Source: Datura wrightii (taxonomy: Eukaryota > Streptophyta > Magnoliopsida > Solanales > Solanaceae). From it: DNA of 64,000 bases. Made by a program: the position numbers and the translations under genes. The notes below the pieces were generated by a model, which was not told where the DNA came from, made no database searches, and was given only the letters and a program-made list of their open reading frames with translations. This document shows positions 45,866 through 58,235 of this stretch, piece by piece (the stretch's first letter is position 1; each line of letters starts with the position of its first letter). The DNA is taken from contig JASDFA010000006.1 of the NCBI GenBank assembly GCA_035772735.1, positions 25,461,501-25,525,500 of the forward strand, written 5' to 3'.

Positions 45866-47111
45866 ATGCCTCCCTACAGAGTTAACGAAAGGAGAAATGG
45901 GAATGGAAATGGCCATAAGGGAGGAAATGGAGATGGGCACCAGCAAGCCCCATCAGTCCATGCAGAGCATATACCCGAGCCGGTTGCCAACGCAGAGTTT
46001 AGGGCAGTCATCCAGATGTTAGCACAGGCCCTGACCGCCCAGGTCAATCAACAAGCAGTAGCGCATGTCCCTCAAAACGGGAATGCAGCGACAGCTAGAG
46101 TTAGAGACTTTCTAAGGATGAACCCTCTCGAGTTCCTTGAATCAAAGGTGGATGAGGATCCACACAAGTTCATTGAGGAGATTTTGAAGATCACCCAGAT
46201 TATGGGGGTGATTCGGGAGGAGTGTCCTGATTTTGCCTCATATCAATTGATAGGGGTTGCGCACATTTGGTTCAAATAGTGTAAGGATAGTAGGATGGTT
46301 AGAGTAGGCTCTATCAGTTGGGATAAGTTTCATGCCGCTTTTCTAGATTGGTTCTTCCCTCAGGAGATGAGGGAGCTGAAAGCGGCCGAATCTTAAGCAA
46401 GGAAAGGTGATTGTTTAGGAGTATGCCTTGGAGTTCACTCATCTGTCCAAGTATGCACCTAAGATGGTGGAGGATTAGAGGGCCTGTGGGAGCAGGTTTG
46501 TACACAGGATAGCAGACTCCTTGGTCAGGGATTGCCGGACTGTGATGCTTCTCCAGGATTTTGACTTTGCTTGGATAGTCCTGTACGCACAGCCGATCGA
46601 GGTGGTACAGATGAGTGAACAAGAGAGGGAGGCCAAGAGGGCTAGGACTGATAGCATTGGATTCTCCCATCAAAGGCCTAGTGGGCACCATCAGCAGTCC
46701 CACTAGAGATCTTTATCCCCAGCAGCATCATCAGCTAGTGTCCCGTCCTGACCCAGACGTGAGGAGAGGAGTAGAGCGTCAGGCTCGAGGGGCTAGAAGA
46801 GCATTTCAGGAGATCGCACTTTTCCAGCCTGTGCGAAGTGTGGCAAGAACCACCCAGGGAGGTGTTTAGTTGGATTAGATGCTTGTTTTAGGTGTGGCAA
46901 ACCCGGACACAGGCTTAGAGATTGCCCTTCAGCCAGATCAAGTGATGGTGGATACCATACCCTAGCCGCTAGTTCAGCAGCTCCAATGGCACATCCCTTT
47001 TAGCAGGGTGCTTCTACTAGCACAGGTGGCGAACAGCGCCAAAATAGATTCTATGCCCTAGCATCCCGTCAGGAGCAGGAGGTCTCCCCGGATGTAGTCA
47101 CTGGTATGTTA
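45866..47111 (+). pseudogene. gag: Element E gag
   Basis: From ATGCCTCCCTACAGAGTTAAC at 45866 the frame is open to a TAG at 46277 (Gln expected). Blocks: NGNGNGHKGGNGDGHQQ linker, NAEFRAVIQMLAQALTAQVNQQ, ARVRDFLRMNPLEFLES, DFASYQLIGVAHIWFK. After stops and a frameshift near 46395 come EYALEFTHLSKYAPKMV and a VRDCRTVMLLQDFDFAWIVLYAQPIEVVQM piece (46500-46610). The nucleocapsid end keeps CAKCGKNHPGRC and a complete CCHC knuckle CFRCGKPGHRLRDC at 46884-46925. The region ends at a TGA at 47112 (CGA in J). Confidence 0.87.
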
Positions 47112-47600
47112 TGAGTATTCAGTCTTGATGTATACGCATTGTTAGATCCAGGGGTTAAATTATCTTTTGTGACACCCTATGTTGCTAGTAGTTTCGGAGT
47201 CCGTCCCGAAATCTTATCAAAACCCTTCTCAGTCTCTACTCCAGTGTGTGATTCAGTTGTAGCTACACGGGTGTATAGAAATTGCTTAGTAACAGTCCTT
47301 CGGAAAGTTACCTCAGCAAATTTAGTAGAGTTAGCCATGATCGATTTTTGATGTTATTCTTGGCATGGATTGGCTATTTGCATGCTACGCCTCAGTGAAT
47401 TGTAGAACCCATACAGTAGATTCAGATTTCTGGGTGAGCCAGTCCTAGAGTGGAAGGATAGTTCAGTTGTGCCCGTAGGTCGTCTCATTTCTTACCTTAA
47501 GGCCAGAAAGATGATTTCAAAGGGTTGCGTGTAACATCTAGTTAGGGTTAAGGATGCCCCGTTCTAGACCCCGACTATCCAGCCCGTTCCAGTATTCTGT
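47112..47600 (+). pseudogene. Element E protease
   Basis: VFSLDVYALLDPGVKLSFVTPYVASSFGVRPEILS retains the DPG with the catalytic Asp, though the following Ala-Thr is Val-Lys. The LVELAMIDF block (about 47330) is followed by a frameshift at 47349 and resumes as DVILGMDWLFACYASVNC. The linker (LKARKMISKGC) ends near 47540 in another frame. Confidence 0.84.
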
Positions 47601-48960
47601 GAGTATCCAGAAGTGTTCCCAGATAATCTACAAGGAATTCCTTCTAAGCAAGAGATTTATTTTGGTATTGACCTTCTTCCTAATAGACAGCCTATATCTA
47701 TTCCTCCTTACATAATGGCCCCAGCCGAGTTGAAAGAGAAGTTGAAAGACCTTCTAGACAAGGGATTCATCAGACCGAGCAAATCCTTATGGGTGCACCA
47801 GTTCTCTTTGTCCGAAAGAAAGATGATTCTCTTCGTATGTGCATTGATTATCGGCAATTGAACAAGGTCACCATCAAGAACAGGTATCCTCTTCCTAGGA
47901 TTGATGATTTGTTTGACCAGCTTCAGGGTGCTAAGTCTTTTTCGAAGATAGATCTCAGATTCGGGTACCATTAGCTCAAGTTTTGGGAGAGTGACATCCC
48001 GAAGACAGCCTTTAGGACACAGTATGGTCATTACAAGTTTGTAGTTATGTCTTTTGGACTAACGAATGCTCCTGCGGCTTTTATGGATTTGATGAACAGG
48101 GTGTTCAAGCTGTACTTGGATATGTTCGTGATTGTGTTCATAGATGACATCCTTATATACTCTCGGAGCGAGAAGGAGCATGTCGTTCATTTGAAGGTGG
48201 TGCTACAGACTCTTAAAGACCACCAATTATATGCTAAATTTAGCAAGTGCAAATTTTGGTTGAACTCAGTGGCATTTTTGGGCCATGTGGTGTCAAGTGA
48301 AGGTATAGAGGTGGACTCTCAAGATATAGAAGCGGTGAAGAATTGGCCTAGACCGGTGAATCCTTCGGATATCAGGAGTTTCTTAGGCTTAGCTAGTTAT
48401 TATTGGAGGTTTGTTAAGGGGTTTTCATCTATTGCAGCGCCATTGACCAAATTGACTCAAAAGAAAGTGAAATTCCAATGGTCAGAGGCTTGTGAGAGGA
48501 GCTTCCAGGAGTTGAAGACTCGACTCACCTCAACACCGGTATTATCCCCACCCGAGAGTACCAGTGTGTTTGTGGAGTATCGTGATGCTTCGAGGATCGG
48601 CCTTGGTTGTGTGTTGATGCAGCATGGTAAAGTGATAGAATATGCTTTCAGGGAGCTGAAGGTTCATAAAAAGAACTACCCGATCCATGATCTTGAATTG
48701 GCGGCAGTGGTGTTTGCCTTGAAGATTTGGAGATACTATTTGTACAGGGTCCATGTAGATGTTTTACGGACCACAAAAGCCTACAATATGTTTTTACCCA
48801 AAAGGATCTAAATCTGCGTCAAAGAAGGTGGTTGGAGCTACTCAAGGATTATGATATGAGTTTTCTTTACCATCCGGGCAAGGCTAATATGGTAGCAGAC
48901 GCTTTTAGTGGGCTTTTTATGGAGAGTGTGTCCCATGTAGATGATGGGAGGAAGGAGTTG
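47601..48960 (+). pseudogene. pol: Element E reverse transcriptase and RNase H
   Basis: RT starts with VFPDNLQGIPSKQEIYF and SIPPYIMAPAEL (47613-47730), then LFVRKKDDSLRMCIDYRQLNKVTIKNRYPLPRIDDLFDQLQ (47789-47930). The longest frame of the window (254 codons, 48047-48811) carries GLTNAPAAFMDLMNRVF, the catalytic VFIDDILIYS (about 48130-48160), the thumb FSKCKFWLNSVAFLGHVVS, the connection SFLGLASYYWRFVKGFSS, and RNase H with YRDASRIGLGCVLMQHG and HDLELAAVVFALK. A one-base loss near 48760 shifts the frame before DHKSLQYVFTQKDLNL. Earlier breaks are at 47780 and 47970. Of all RTs here, this keeps the most catalytic blocks. Confidence 0.88.
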
Positions 48961-50480
48961 GTGAAGGATGTGCATCGGCTTGCCCGGTTGGGAGTTTCTT
49001 TGGCTGACTCAACCGATGGTGGTGTTTTAGTTCAGGATGGATTAGAATCATCCTTAGTGACTGATGTGAAAGCTAGACAAGAGGAGGATCCTATTTTGGT
49101 AAAGTTGAAGGAAGCCATTTAGAATTAGAAGGTAGAGGTATACCCCAAAGGGGGAGATGGTGTACTTTGATATCAGTATCGCTTGTGTGTTCCGAATGTT
49201 GGTGATTTGATAGATCAGATGTTGTACGAGGCTCACGGTTCCAGATATTTCATACATCCAAGTACCACCAAGATGTACCGTGACCTACGAGAAGTCTATT
49301 GGTGGAATGGCATGAAGAAGGACATTGCAGAATTTGTGGCTAAGTGTCCAAATTGTTAGCAAGTGAAGGTTGAGCACTAAAGACCAGGAGGTGTGCTTCA
49401 AGATATTAGTATTCCTACTTGGAAGTGGTAGGAGATTAATATAGACTTCATCTCGCACTCGTCAACAGTATGACTCCATTTGGGTGGTTGTGGACAGGTC
49501 AACCAAAGAAGCTCACTTCCTATTGATCAAAACTACTGATTCGGTGGAGGATTATGCTAAACTATACATTTGAGATCTAGTTCAGGTTCATGGAGTGCCC
49601 TTGTCCATCATATCAGATATAGGTACTCAATTTACCTTCCAGTTTTAGAGATCGTTTCAAAAAGGACTTGGTACTCAAATCAAGCTCAGAACAGCATTTC
49701 AACTGCAAATGATTGTCAGGCGGAGTGGACCATTCAGACTCTCGAGGACATGTTGAGAGCGTGTGTGATTGACTTCAAGGGTAGTTTGGATGATCATTTT
49801 CCTTTCATTGAGTTTGCGTATAACAACAGCTACCATTCCAGCATCCAGATGGCTGCATTTGAGGCTCTCTATGGGCGGAGGTGTAGATCACCTATTAGTT
49901 TGTTTGAAGTAGATGAAGTTGCGATGATAGGACCGAATTCAGTCCATAAGGCCATGGAGAAATTTTAGCTCATAAAGGACAGGTTGGAAATAGCTCAGAG
50001 TTTCCAAAAGTCCTAAGCAGATGTGAGAAGGAGAGAACTTGAGTTTGAAGTCGATAAGTGTTTCTAAAGGTGTCTCCTATGAAGGGAGTGATGAGGTTTG
50101 GAAAGAAAGGGAAACTCAGTCCCCGTTATATTGGCCCATACTGGATTGTGAAACGGCTTGTCAAGGTAGCATATGAATTGGAGTTCCCCTCAGAAGTAGC
50201 TATAGTCCATCCAGTTTTCCATTTATCCCTCTTAAAGAAGTGTTTAGGGATCCAGCTCTAGTCATTCCGGTGGACAGTGTCAGTGTGAAAGAAAGCCTTA
50301 GTTATGAAAAGGTTTTGGTAGAGATACTAGATCAACAGGTTCATAAGCTAAGGAACAAAGAAGTAGCTTCTGTCAAGGTTTTTGGAGGAATCAGCATGTT
50401 GAGGGAGCTATGTGGGAGGACGAAGCAAATATGATGGCCAAATACCCGCAGTTATTCCCTGTTGGCTCAGTTTCAGATAG
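48961..50480 (+). pseudogene. pol: Element E integrase and chromodomain
   Basis: The linker VHRLARLGVSLADSTDGGVLVQDGLESS leads to a zinc domain (HPSTTKMYRDLREVYWWNGMKKDIAEFVAKC, about 49255-49350; the second Cys is followed by a TAG). The core is decayed: the first Asp lies in NIDFI near 49440, the second in SIISDIGTQFT near 49610, and the Glu block (QAEWTIQTLEDMLRACVIDF) near 49717 is in another frame after a one-base loss. Then DHFPFIEFAYNNSYHSSIQMAAFEALYGRRCRSP, VSPMKGVMRFGKKGKLSPRYIGPYW (50078-50150), VHPVFHLSLLKKC and a chromodomain tail (VASVKVF, MMAKYPQLFPV) to about 50470. Confidence 0.86.
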
Positions 50481-50710
50481 AGGTATCAGTTTCTTCCTTA
50501 ATACTCTATTCCGTTTCATGTTCATCTCTTGTATCCCAATTTCTTTCATGTAAATGGATGTATGTGTGGTCGGAAATTCAGTTCAGCCATGTAGTTCAAA
50601 TCGGAGTCAGTCATTCCGTCAGTTTTCAGCATGTATGTTTAGTATTTGTGTATAATGATTGCATTTCTCTGCTTTTCTGTAAGATTTTCAACATTCGAGG
50701 ATGAATATTT

Positions 50711-50725
50711 CCAAGGGGAATATAT
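50711..50725 (+). other. Polypurine tract of element E
   Basis: CCAAGGGGAATATAT before the LTR start; degraded compared with those of C and D. Confidence 0.72.
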
Positions 50726-52966
50726 TATAATACCCAAAAAGCCCTAAGATAAGACCCAGGAGTTGAAATGGGAGAAATAAAAAATTTTGCACCAGGTCAC
50801 AGGATGAGTCATCCAGCGACCCATCAAGAACCCCACGAGTCGTTAAGTGACTCAGAGGGAGAGGCTTGAACTTTGGGTGAAATTCAGAAATTTAAGCGAC
50901 CATGGGTGTGACCACAAGTCGTGGTCAACACCATGGGTCGTCATCTAAGTTGTGGTCAAAAGTTGGAAGAAATATGGAAAATTTGGGCAGTGCACCTAAC
51001 GGGTCATCACCACGACTCTTTGGGTACACCACGAGTTATGGTGTCCCTTGTGGTGACCCCCAGGTGATGTTTGGAAGTGAAGAGGATGGGAGGAGGCCAT
51101 GAGTCATGGTCACCAGCAATGACCCGTTAAGTCTCTCGCGGTGACCATCAAAGGAATTTCGGCAGTGCTCATGATGAAGGTTGACCATGAGTCGTGGCTA
51201 GTGACGACGACTTGTCCAGTCCCTCGTTGGGACTGGCATTTTTTTTTCCAGAGAGTTTATTAAGGGCTTTTTCGTAATTTCTATGTTCTTAAGGCCTAAA
51301 CTACGTCATTTTAAGGTCAGAATAAAGTGTATTAAGATGGGTTAAGTCACTCTAGCCTATGCAAAACTCATGCATGCAAGTTTGAAGGTTTATAGAGTGA
51401 TCAAGCAAGTTCATCAAGGTTCTTCCTCAATTCTTCTTCAATTTCCTTTGGGTGATCAAGGAAAATAGTAGAATCAACTTACCTAGGTATGTGAGCCTAT
51501 GAATGAGAGTTCCTTTCACTCTCATGCCCTAAACTTTTCTCAAATTTCATGAATTTCAATTTTAAAAGTCAAGTTTCATGATCCATGAGATTTATGCCAA
51601 TTCTTATGAAATTTGATATGATCTATTGATGGGTCAATCTCCTTCATGTATTAAATCATATTTTATGATCTATGGGCAGATTTCATGACTATCTTGAATA
51701 TAAATTAATAGATTTGAGTTTGAATCCAATTATGGCCAAATAAGCATGTTTTATGAAAAGTTAAGTTATGATCTCGTTATGATCCTGATCCAAATTATCC
51801 CAGCCATGATTTATGCTTTATGATATGATTTCTCTCAAGTAATTATCATGGATTTATGAGATATCAAGAATATACATGTTTTACAAGTATTCACGAATTT
51901 CATGATTTAAGGATTTATGATTATGGCCGACTCACGGGCCTTATGTCATGGGTAGTTCACGTATTTCAAGCATACTTATGATTATGATGATTTAAATAGC
52001 CCATAATTCTCATGTATGTTTCCCTATTATCATATGAGCACTATATATGTTTTGAAAGTAGTATTTAACACCGAGTAGACCCGGGGTCCAAGCATACCCC
52101 AAGTCTCAAAACTATGCGCCAACGTAGCCATGATGGGACCTCCTTTATGACTGTTCGTTTTGCCCGAATGGGCCTTTCATGAGTGATATCACGTCTATTT
52201 TCATGGTTCTACCTTTGGCAAGATACGAACACACTCCCGACTAGGGGTTCACAGGTCGGGCTCCATGTGTGCTCATATGGGGTATGTCAGTTATAAGAAT
52301 CTCTCACTATTCCTCATGATTTATGCATGGTTATGATTATGTACTTGGCTCCAGTCAAGTTTGATAAAGTTTTTCTCTTATGATTATGATTATGATTGAT
52401 TTACTAATGTTTTGAAAACCTTGAGCCTTTATGTTTACATTATGATATTTATGTTATGATCATGTTGTCCTACTCTTATCAACTCTCATGTATTTTTAAC
52501 TGTCCGCTTTACTTACCTTGCATACTCGATACATTCCAAGTACTGACCGCATACTCTATGTTGTATCATTTTATGATACAGGCTCCGATATTCAAACTCA
52601 GCCTCGTTGCTAGCCAGCCTTCTAGAGTAGCATATCCAATCTCAGTTGGTGAGTCCTCATCTCTCGAGGACCATTCCTTATTAGTTATCTTTACATTTTC
52701 GATTTCAGACTTAGAGAGTTAGTTAGGGTCTTGTCCCATCAACTCATTAAAAATAGAGTCTTTTCAGACATAGATTGTATTCAGCTTCAGGCTCGTATTG
52801 TATGTTCTGATGTTATGCTATGTTCAGACTTCCGCTATGTTTATTATGTTGATTTTCCATTTTTATTGATTGATTTAGATGTTATATTCATTTCATGGGT
52901 CGACTTGGAGCCTCTTGGGGTTTCTTGTCCCGTGTCTCGATCGGGGCCTATGTTCGGGTCATGACA
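50726..52966 (+). repeat. 3' LTR of element E
   Basis: 2241 bases, from TATAATACCC (expected TGTAATACCC) to ATGACA. It contains the hairpin at 51216-51236, the inverted repeat at 52562-52580 and a possible TATA box (ACTATATATG, about 52030). The 88-codon and 77-codon frames at 52456-52964 are LTR translated by chance. Confidence 0.92.
51216..51236 (+). promoter_or_regulatory. LTR hairpin of element E (3' copy)
   Basis: Perfect 8-bp arms CCAGTCCC and GGGACTGG with the loop TCGTT. Confidence 0.65.
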
Positions 52967-53353
52967 TTCGGGAAGAAAGGGAAACTTAGTCCCCAATATG
53001 TTTGCACATATAGGATTTTGGGACGTGTTGGCAAGGTGACCTATGAGTTGGAGTTTCCCTCGGAGTTAGCTTCAATGTACCTAATTTTTCATGTATCTCT
53101 ATTGAAGAAGTGCCTTGGTGACCAGGCCTTAGTTGTTCCGGTGGAGAATATAGGCGTGAAGGATAGACTTACCTAAGTGGAGGTTCCAATTAAGATCCTC
53201 GATCTTCAGGTTCTAAAGTTGAGGAACATAGAAGTAGCTTCAGTAAAGGTTCTGTGGAGAAATTATCTTGTTGAGAGAGCTACTTGGGAAGCCGAAGTAG
53301 ATATGATGGCTAAATACCTGCACCTTTTCCCTACCGACTCAGTTCCAGCATGA
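52967..53353 (+). pseudogene. pol: Element D integrase C-terminus and chromodomain, after E
   Basis: It resumes with the duplicated TTCGG and reads GKKGKLSPQYVCTYRILGRVGKVTYELEFPSELAS, FHVSLLKKCLGDQALVVPVE, then (after a TAA near 53174) VEVPIKILDLQVLKLRNIEVASVKVLWRNYLVERATWEAEVDMMAKYLHLFPTD and stops with TGA at 53351. The chromodomain is the most complete in the window, with the aromatic and acidic positions WRN and ATWEAE. Its continuity with 33500-33589 proves that E is an insertion. Confidence 0.88.
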
Positions 53354-53575
53354 GGTATCAATTTCCTCCTTAGTACTCTATTCAGTTTCATGTTTAGTTC
53401 ATGTCTCTCATTTCCTTTTATGTCAGTGCATGTATATGTGATTCATGAATTCAGTTCAGTCATGTATTCAGTCCGGAGTTAGTCACTCCATTAGTTTTCA
53501 ACTTTAGATGTTTGAGATTTCAGTTCCCCGTCCCAGCTTTTCAGTATGTTTAGTCTACATTCGAGGACGAATTTT

Positions 53576-53591
53576 CCCAAGGGGGAGATAT
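53576..53591 (+). other. Polypurine tract of element D
   Basis: CCAAGGGGGAGATAT directly before the 3' LTR start, after the conserved 'cattcgaggacgaat' phrase. Confidence 0.82.
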
Positions 53592-54781
53592 AGTAACACC
53601 CGAAAGACCCTAAGGTCAACCAGTGAGTTGAAACTGAGAAAATGGGAAATTTCGCACCAAGTCGCAGAATGAGTCATCCAGTAATTCGTGTTGTGACCCA
53701 ATGGGTCGTTAAGTGACCCATCAAGTGGCGACCAGTTGAGAAGGTGTCATTCTCCAGTAGTGGCAACAGAAGGGATGACGAGTCTTCATCACTCCTAATG
53801 ACTCGTGGTCTGACCCGTCAGGTGTTTATTGGATGATTGGGTAGTACTGGCAATGGATGGAGGGACAAGCCATGGTTCTACTTCATGATTCGTCAGGTCG
53901 ATCATTGGTTGGACAGCGTAAAACTTGCAGTGGTGTTAACAAAAGGAAAGTAACGAGTCGTCATCCCTATTAACAACTTGTCATGCTGGCCATCAGTTGA
54001 AGCAGTTCAATAAAAGTATATTTTTCCAGTGATAACGACAAGTCATCCAGTTGGGTAACCACTGGTCCAGTTCCTCGTTGGGACTGGCCGAGGCAGTTTT
54101 CCTGCGAAATTAGTAAGGGTATTTTCATAAATTATAAGCTTCTAAGACCTTAACTACGTCATTTTAAGCTTTGTTAGGAGGGTTTTAAAAGGGGTTAAGC
54201 CTATTCTAACCATTCCCCTCCCATGCATGCAAGCCTAGACCCCTCCATTGAAGATCAAGCCTAGAATTTCCCAAATTCCCTTCAAAATTCTTTGGGTTTT
54301 CTAGGGAAAGTGTAGATTTGATTCTTCCAGGTATGTGAGGCCATGAATGAGGATTTCTTTCACCTCATGCTCATAATTCTTCTCAATTTCATGAATCAAG
54401 TCTCAATTCAAATCATGATCTAAAAGTGATTTCAATCTAATTTCATAGACTTCTTACGAATTGTTTATGGGTTGATTCCCTCTATGTTTTAAAGTTTGTT
54501 TGATGATTAATGGGCAGATTTTATACATGTTTTGATTACAAGTTCATGAATTCAAGTTTTAGAAGATTTTACTCAATTATGAAAGTTTATGAAAAAGTCT
54601 AGTTTATGATTAATGATTTCAAGTATGATGAAGCATCTAGCATGTATGTATGTTTACGAATTATCCATATATGAATCTGTGATTTTGACTAGTGAAGTCG
54701 ATTTTAAGTATGCAAGATCTTCATATTTTGGGTAATCCTACTCAGATTTAGCATGATTTCATGATTTAGTTCAGTTTTATA
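53592..54781 (+). repeat. 3' LTR of element D, part 1
   Basis: It aligns with 25297-26460 of the 5' LTR. It has ACGAGTCGT at 53953 and a hairpin at 54067-54087 (one G-T type pair). It is interrupted by I at 54782. Confidence 0.88.
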
Positions 54782-57270
54782 TGTCACACCCTGAACCTAC
54801 ACCCTGGATGTAACACGGTTCTTGAAACCACAAGTGACCCCAAGTCAAACCCTGGTCTATCATATACTAACATTCTGAGTAAACATGCACAACAGAACTT
54901 ATAAATAATAGCTTTATCAGTTTAAGAAAATGTAAAGACTGAAAGTAATATATCTGAAATACAATTCTAAAAGACAAGTTTGGTCTGAAAGTCATCTACT
55001 GAGGAGTTGCTGGGACAGGTCCCCAGCTAACTCTAAGTCTAAACAAAACCATAACTAAATGAAATAAATAAACAAGGCCCTCGAATGATGAGGACTCACA
55101 CTCTGATCCGCTAAAGTGGAATGCTCTGAAGACTCACACTCTGATCTGCTAAAGTGGAATGCTCTGAAACTGAAGTAACTATCTGAGCTGAACCTGAGAA
55201 CCTGTAGCTATATCATGAAATGATACAGCATGGAAAGCATGCGTCAGTACTTTGAATGTACTGATTAAGTTGGAGAGATATACTGAAAATAAGTCTGAAC
55301 TGAAATGATACGCCATGACCGACAAGTAACTGAACGGAACTACTGATATAACCTGATATGGTCAAGACGACCCTGTGTGATGTTCATGGACATGCCCTAA
55401 GTCTGAAACACTAAATCTGAGATACTGTACTGAACTGAGTTGCTTATTCTGATACTAGACTGGACTAGTGGGAGAGTCTATAACTGACATTTAACCACTG
55501 ATCTAGACATGGAGTCCGATGTATACACCCCACTGGTAGGACTCGATATACCTTTCCAGGGTATAAAGGCATGAACTGAGTGATCACAAAATATATTTGG
55601 AGCCAATCAGGCCAAGTAATACTGAAACATATGCTAGCAACGTAGTTCTGGAACCTGGGTGCGCTGGAACCCCGGCCTGCTCGATGCTAAGTTCTACTCT
55701 CACTAGAACACCTAAATTGAACTACGAAGCTAATATCTCGAAACTGGGGCCCAAGACTAGTCAGGGACGAATAACTGCACGTACCCTGAGAGCCTTATCG
55801 GATCAGATTCTGGAACTGGATTCTAAGACTGGTTAGAGCAGCTTATCTAGAAGCGTCATAACCGTCTACAGAACAACTAATAACTGAACTAGGGTCCTAG
55901 AGCTGGTCAGAGTTATAACTGAATGTCATGACCGCCTAATGGACCAATTAACTGAAATCTAAATCTAGGTCTGAAAACTGGGAGGCACCACTAACACCTC
56001 GAAAATAAAATGAAGTCAAACTAACCAGTTGACATTTTTTTGAAAGATTCTGAAGAGACTCTATGTTCTAACTGGTCTGAACTACTAGCAGCTAATAGAG
56101 AACTCAACTTATCTCAACAATATGGGAATTTCATAATATAGAGCAATTTCAAGGATTCTAGGAAATTTCATTCAACAAGGCTAACGTCATTCTAGTTAAT
56201 GGAAAATCTACTGCACATATATAAATATATAAGAAATTCTAGAAAATTCAGCCCATAGAATTCTTCATTCACTAGAGGAAATTTAATACGCAAAATTCAT
56301 AACTCAAAAGTAGGGCTTAGATTTACTTATGTATAAACACTAACAATTTGATAGGAATTTATGGGGACCATATCAACAATATACATGAACATCTTTCTAA
56401 GTGAAATTAATGAAAATAACCATGAAACCTTTTCATACTCAAAAAACTCAGGGCTTGAAACTGATAGAAGAAATTGAGGGGGGATCTTGGGGGCACAAGG
56501 GAAGAACAATCCCCTTGCTAAAACTCTACATATCTGGCTAAATTTCTCCAAATAAAGAAGCTTGAATGACTGAAGTTGGTGAGGAACCCTAGACTTCGCT
56601 TGAGAGGAGACTTCGATGATTTCTTGAGAACTGAGAGTGGGGAATGAGGAATTGACCACTTTTCCCCATTAAAACGTTTGAAACTGTAGCCAAAACGATG
56701 CAGTTTAGGGCTTGGAAGGATAGGAAATTACTAAGTAGCCCTTAGAGATTCGCTGGAAAAAACTGTCAGGTGTTCCTAATGGGTGACCTAACGACTCGTT
56801 ACTAGGTCCAACGAGTCGTTGGGTCCTCCCGTCAAGTTCACTGGAAAATCTCTACTGACTCCTGACGGGCACATGACGAGTCATCATGACTGGAAATGAC
56901 TTATCATGTCGTTCGTTAGGTGCAATGGTAAAAAGGTTAGAAAGGTCTGGAAACGAAGGACCTGACGAGTCGTTACTTCTTATGACGACTCATGGTGACC
57001 TTCCGTCAAGTACACTGTATACTTCTCAAATTCTGAAACTTCGGCTTGGAAACGGGTGACTTAACGAGTCGTGCGACCTGATAACGACTCGTGGGGTCGT
57101 TCGTTGGGAAACACTAACTCATCATCTTGGCATCCTTCTCACGGTTGACCTGACGAGTCATTGGGTCCCTTAACGACCCGTCAGGTTGGTCGTTCTGCAA
57201 TTTTTCTGCATTTTTTCGGATTTTCTGATTTATATCTCGGATATTGATTTTGAGCTTCCGGGGCATTACA
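54782..57270 (-). mobile_element. I: solo LTR of the C family in the D 3' LTR
   Basis: A single LTR closely like the C 5' LTR, minus orientation, with termini TGTCACACCC and GGCATTACA on plus. Flanking 5-mers ttata (54777-54781) and ctata (57271-57275) differ at one base. There is no internal sequence and no second LTR, so it is a product of LTR-LTR recombination. A 43-base tandem duplication (about 55093-55178, units ending AATGCTCTGAA) is private to this copy. U3 motifs are at 56791, 56811, 56965, 57064 and 57084, the densest set in the window. Confidence 0.88.
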
Positions 57271-58235
57271 CTATATATCAGCTTACCATATAGTTTTGGA
57301 GTTTATACTCCCTTATTCAGCTTGTGGTATGTTTGGAGCCAAGACTTCCCGTATTTAGATTTCAGACTATACATGTAATTATATTATCAGCTTTATTGAA
57401 AAACCATGGTTTTAGCTTCATTGAAAAATGATGGAGAGCACCTTGTGTGTTTTTGGGAGTAGTATCTAGCCCCGATTAGGATAGGGGTTCATGAAAACCC
57501 CAAGTCTCAAAACTACGTGCCAACGTAGGATTTCACATTTTACTTTGGGACCTCCCTTGTGAGCTTCCCATGCCTCTAATGGGCCATCCTCTTGATATCG
57601 ATATCATGGTAGCGCCCTTAGTCTTGGAAAGGCTTTGGACGGCTCTGCCCACTTGAGTGTAATATTTGGGATCATGTAAGCTCTATCATGATAGTTTTAG
57701 TTATATAACGAGTCTCCCATTATTCCTTATGATTTCAGTTATACATGTTTATCAGTCATGATATCATGTTTTTCAGCAGGTTTGACCCAATGATCAGGTT
57801 ATCAGTTTTACTTATGAATCTAAGTTTCAGCTTTGGGTCATTCGATTTAGTTATGAGATTCAATTTATGTATATTCATGTTTTTAGATATCAACATGTAG
57901 TCTTTACTCTCAGAATCTTATGATGTTATGATTTATGATGTATATCAAGCCAGTTTATACTTACTCAGTATGTTTTATTTACCTAGGATACTTAGTACAT
58001 TTCAAGTACTGACCGCATACTCTACGTTATATCATTTCATGATATAGGTCCTAGCGATCATACCTAGACGTGCCGTTAGTTCAGCTCTTGTTCCAGCTCA
58101 GACCCTGCCTTGGGTGAATCCTCATCCTCCAAGGACATCTATCAATCAGTATTGTCATGTCTGTTTGTTTCAGACTTATAGATAGTTGGGGGCTTGTCCC
58201 AGCATCTCATAAGTTAGTAGAGGCTTTTTAGACAT
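57271..58235 (+). repeat. 3' LTR of element D, part 2
   Basis: It continues with 'atatcagcttaccatat', matching 26461 onward, through the GATATCGATATC palindrome (57596) and the 'gtactgaccgcatac' phrase (about 58004). It is cut by J at 58236; the last few hundred bases should lie beyond J. Confidence 0.85.

Larger units (their letters stand above)
33590..52966 (+). mobile_element. Element E: complete-ended chromovirus-type element nested in D, carrying C
   Basis: The LTR start TGTAATACTCC is at 33590 and the end ATGACA at 52966. The 5-bp duplication TTCGG (33585-33589 and 52967-52971) is perfect. Removing E restores the D integrase frame MRFGKKGKLSP. The 5' LTR is split by C. The internal region (45657-50725) has PBS, gag, protease, RT, RNase H, integrase and chromodomain in order. 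The two LTRs differ much more than those of G (about one base in eight over the first 150 bases), so it is an older insertion. E and D belong to related families and share orientation. Confidence 0.93.
25297..58235 (+). mobile_element. Element D: chromovirus-type Ty3/gypsy element hosting F, E (with C), I and J
   Basis: The 5' LTR starts TGTAATACC at 25297 and the internal region runs from 27614. Its integrase is interrupted by F (31275-32881) and E (33590-52966). It ends with a chromodomain (to 53353), a polypurine tract and a 3' LTR from 53592, which is itself split by I and then by J at 58236. Removing the insertions leaves one co-linear gag-pol. The PBS is deleted, protease lacks its active-site segment and integrase lacks the Glu segment, so D is dead on several counts. 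It is older than everything inserted in it and younger than K. Confidence 0.88.

Noticed and set aside
52456..52964. Two or three frames of 77-88 codons
   Set aside because: They lie in the E 3' LTR and end at LTR landmarks; the same LTR parts in E 5' and A are not open, so no selection is evident.
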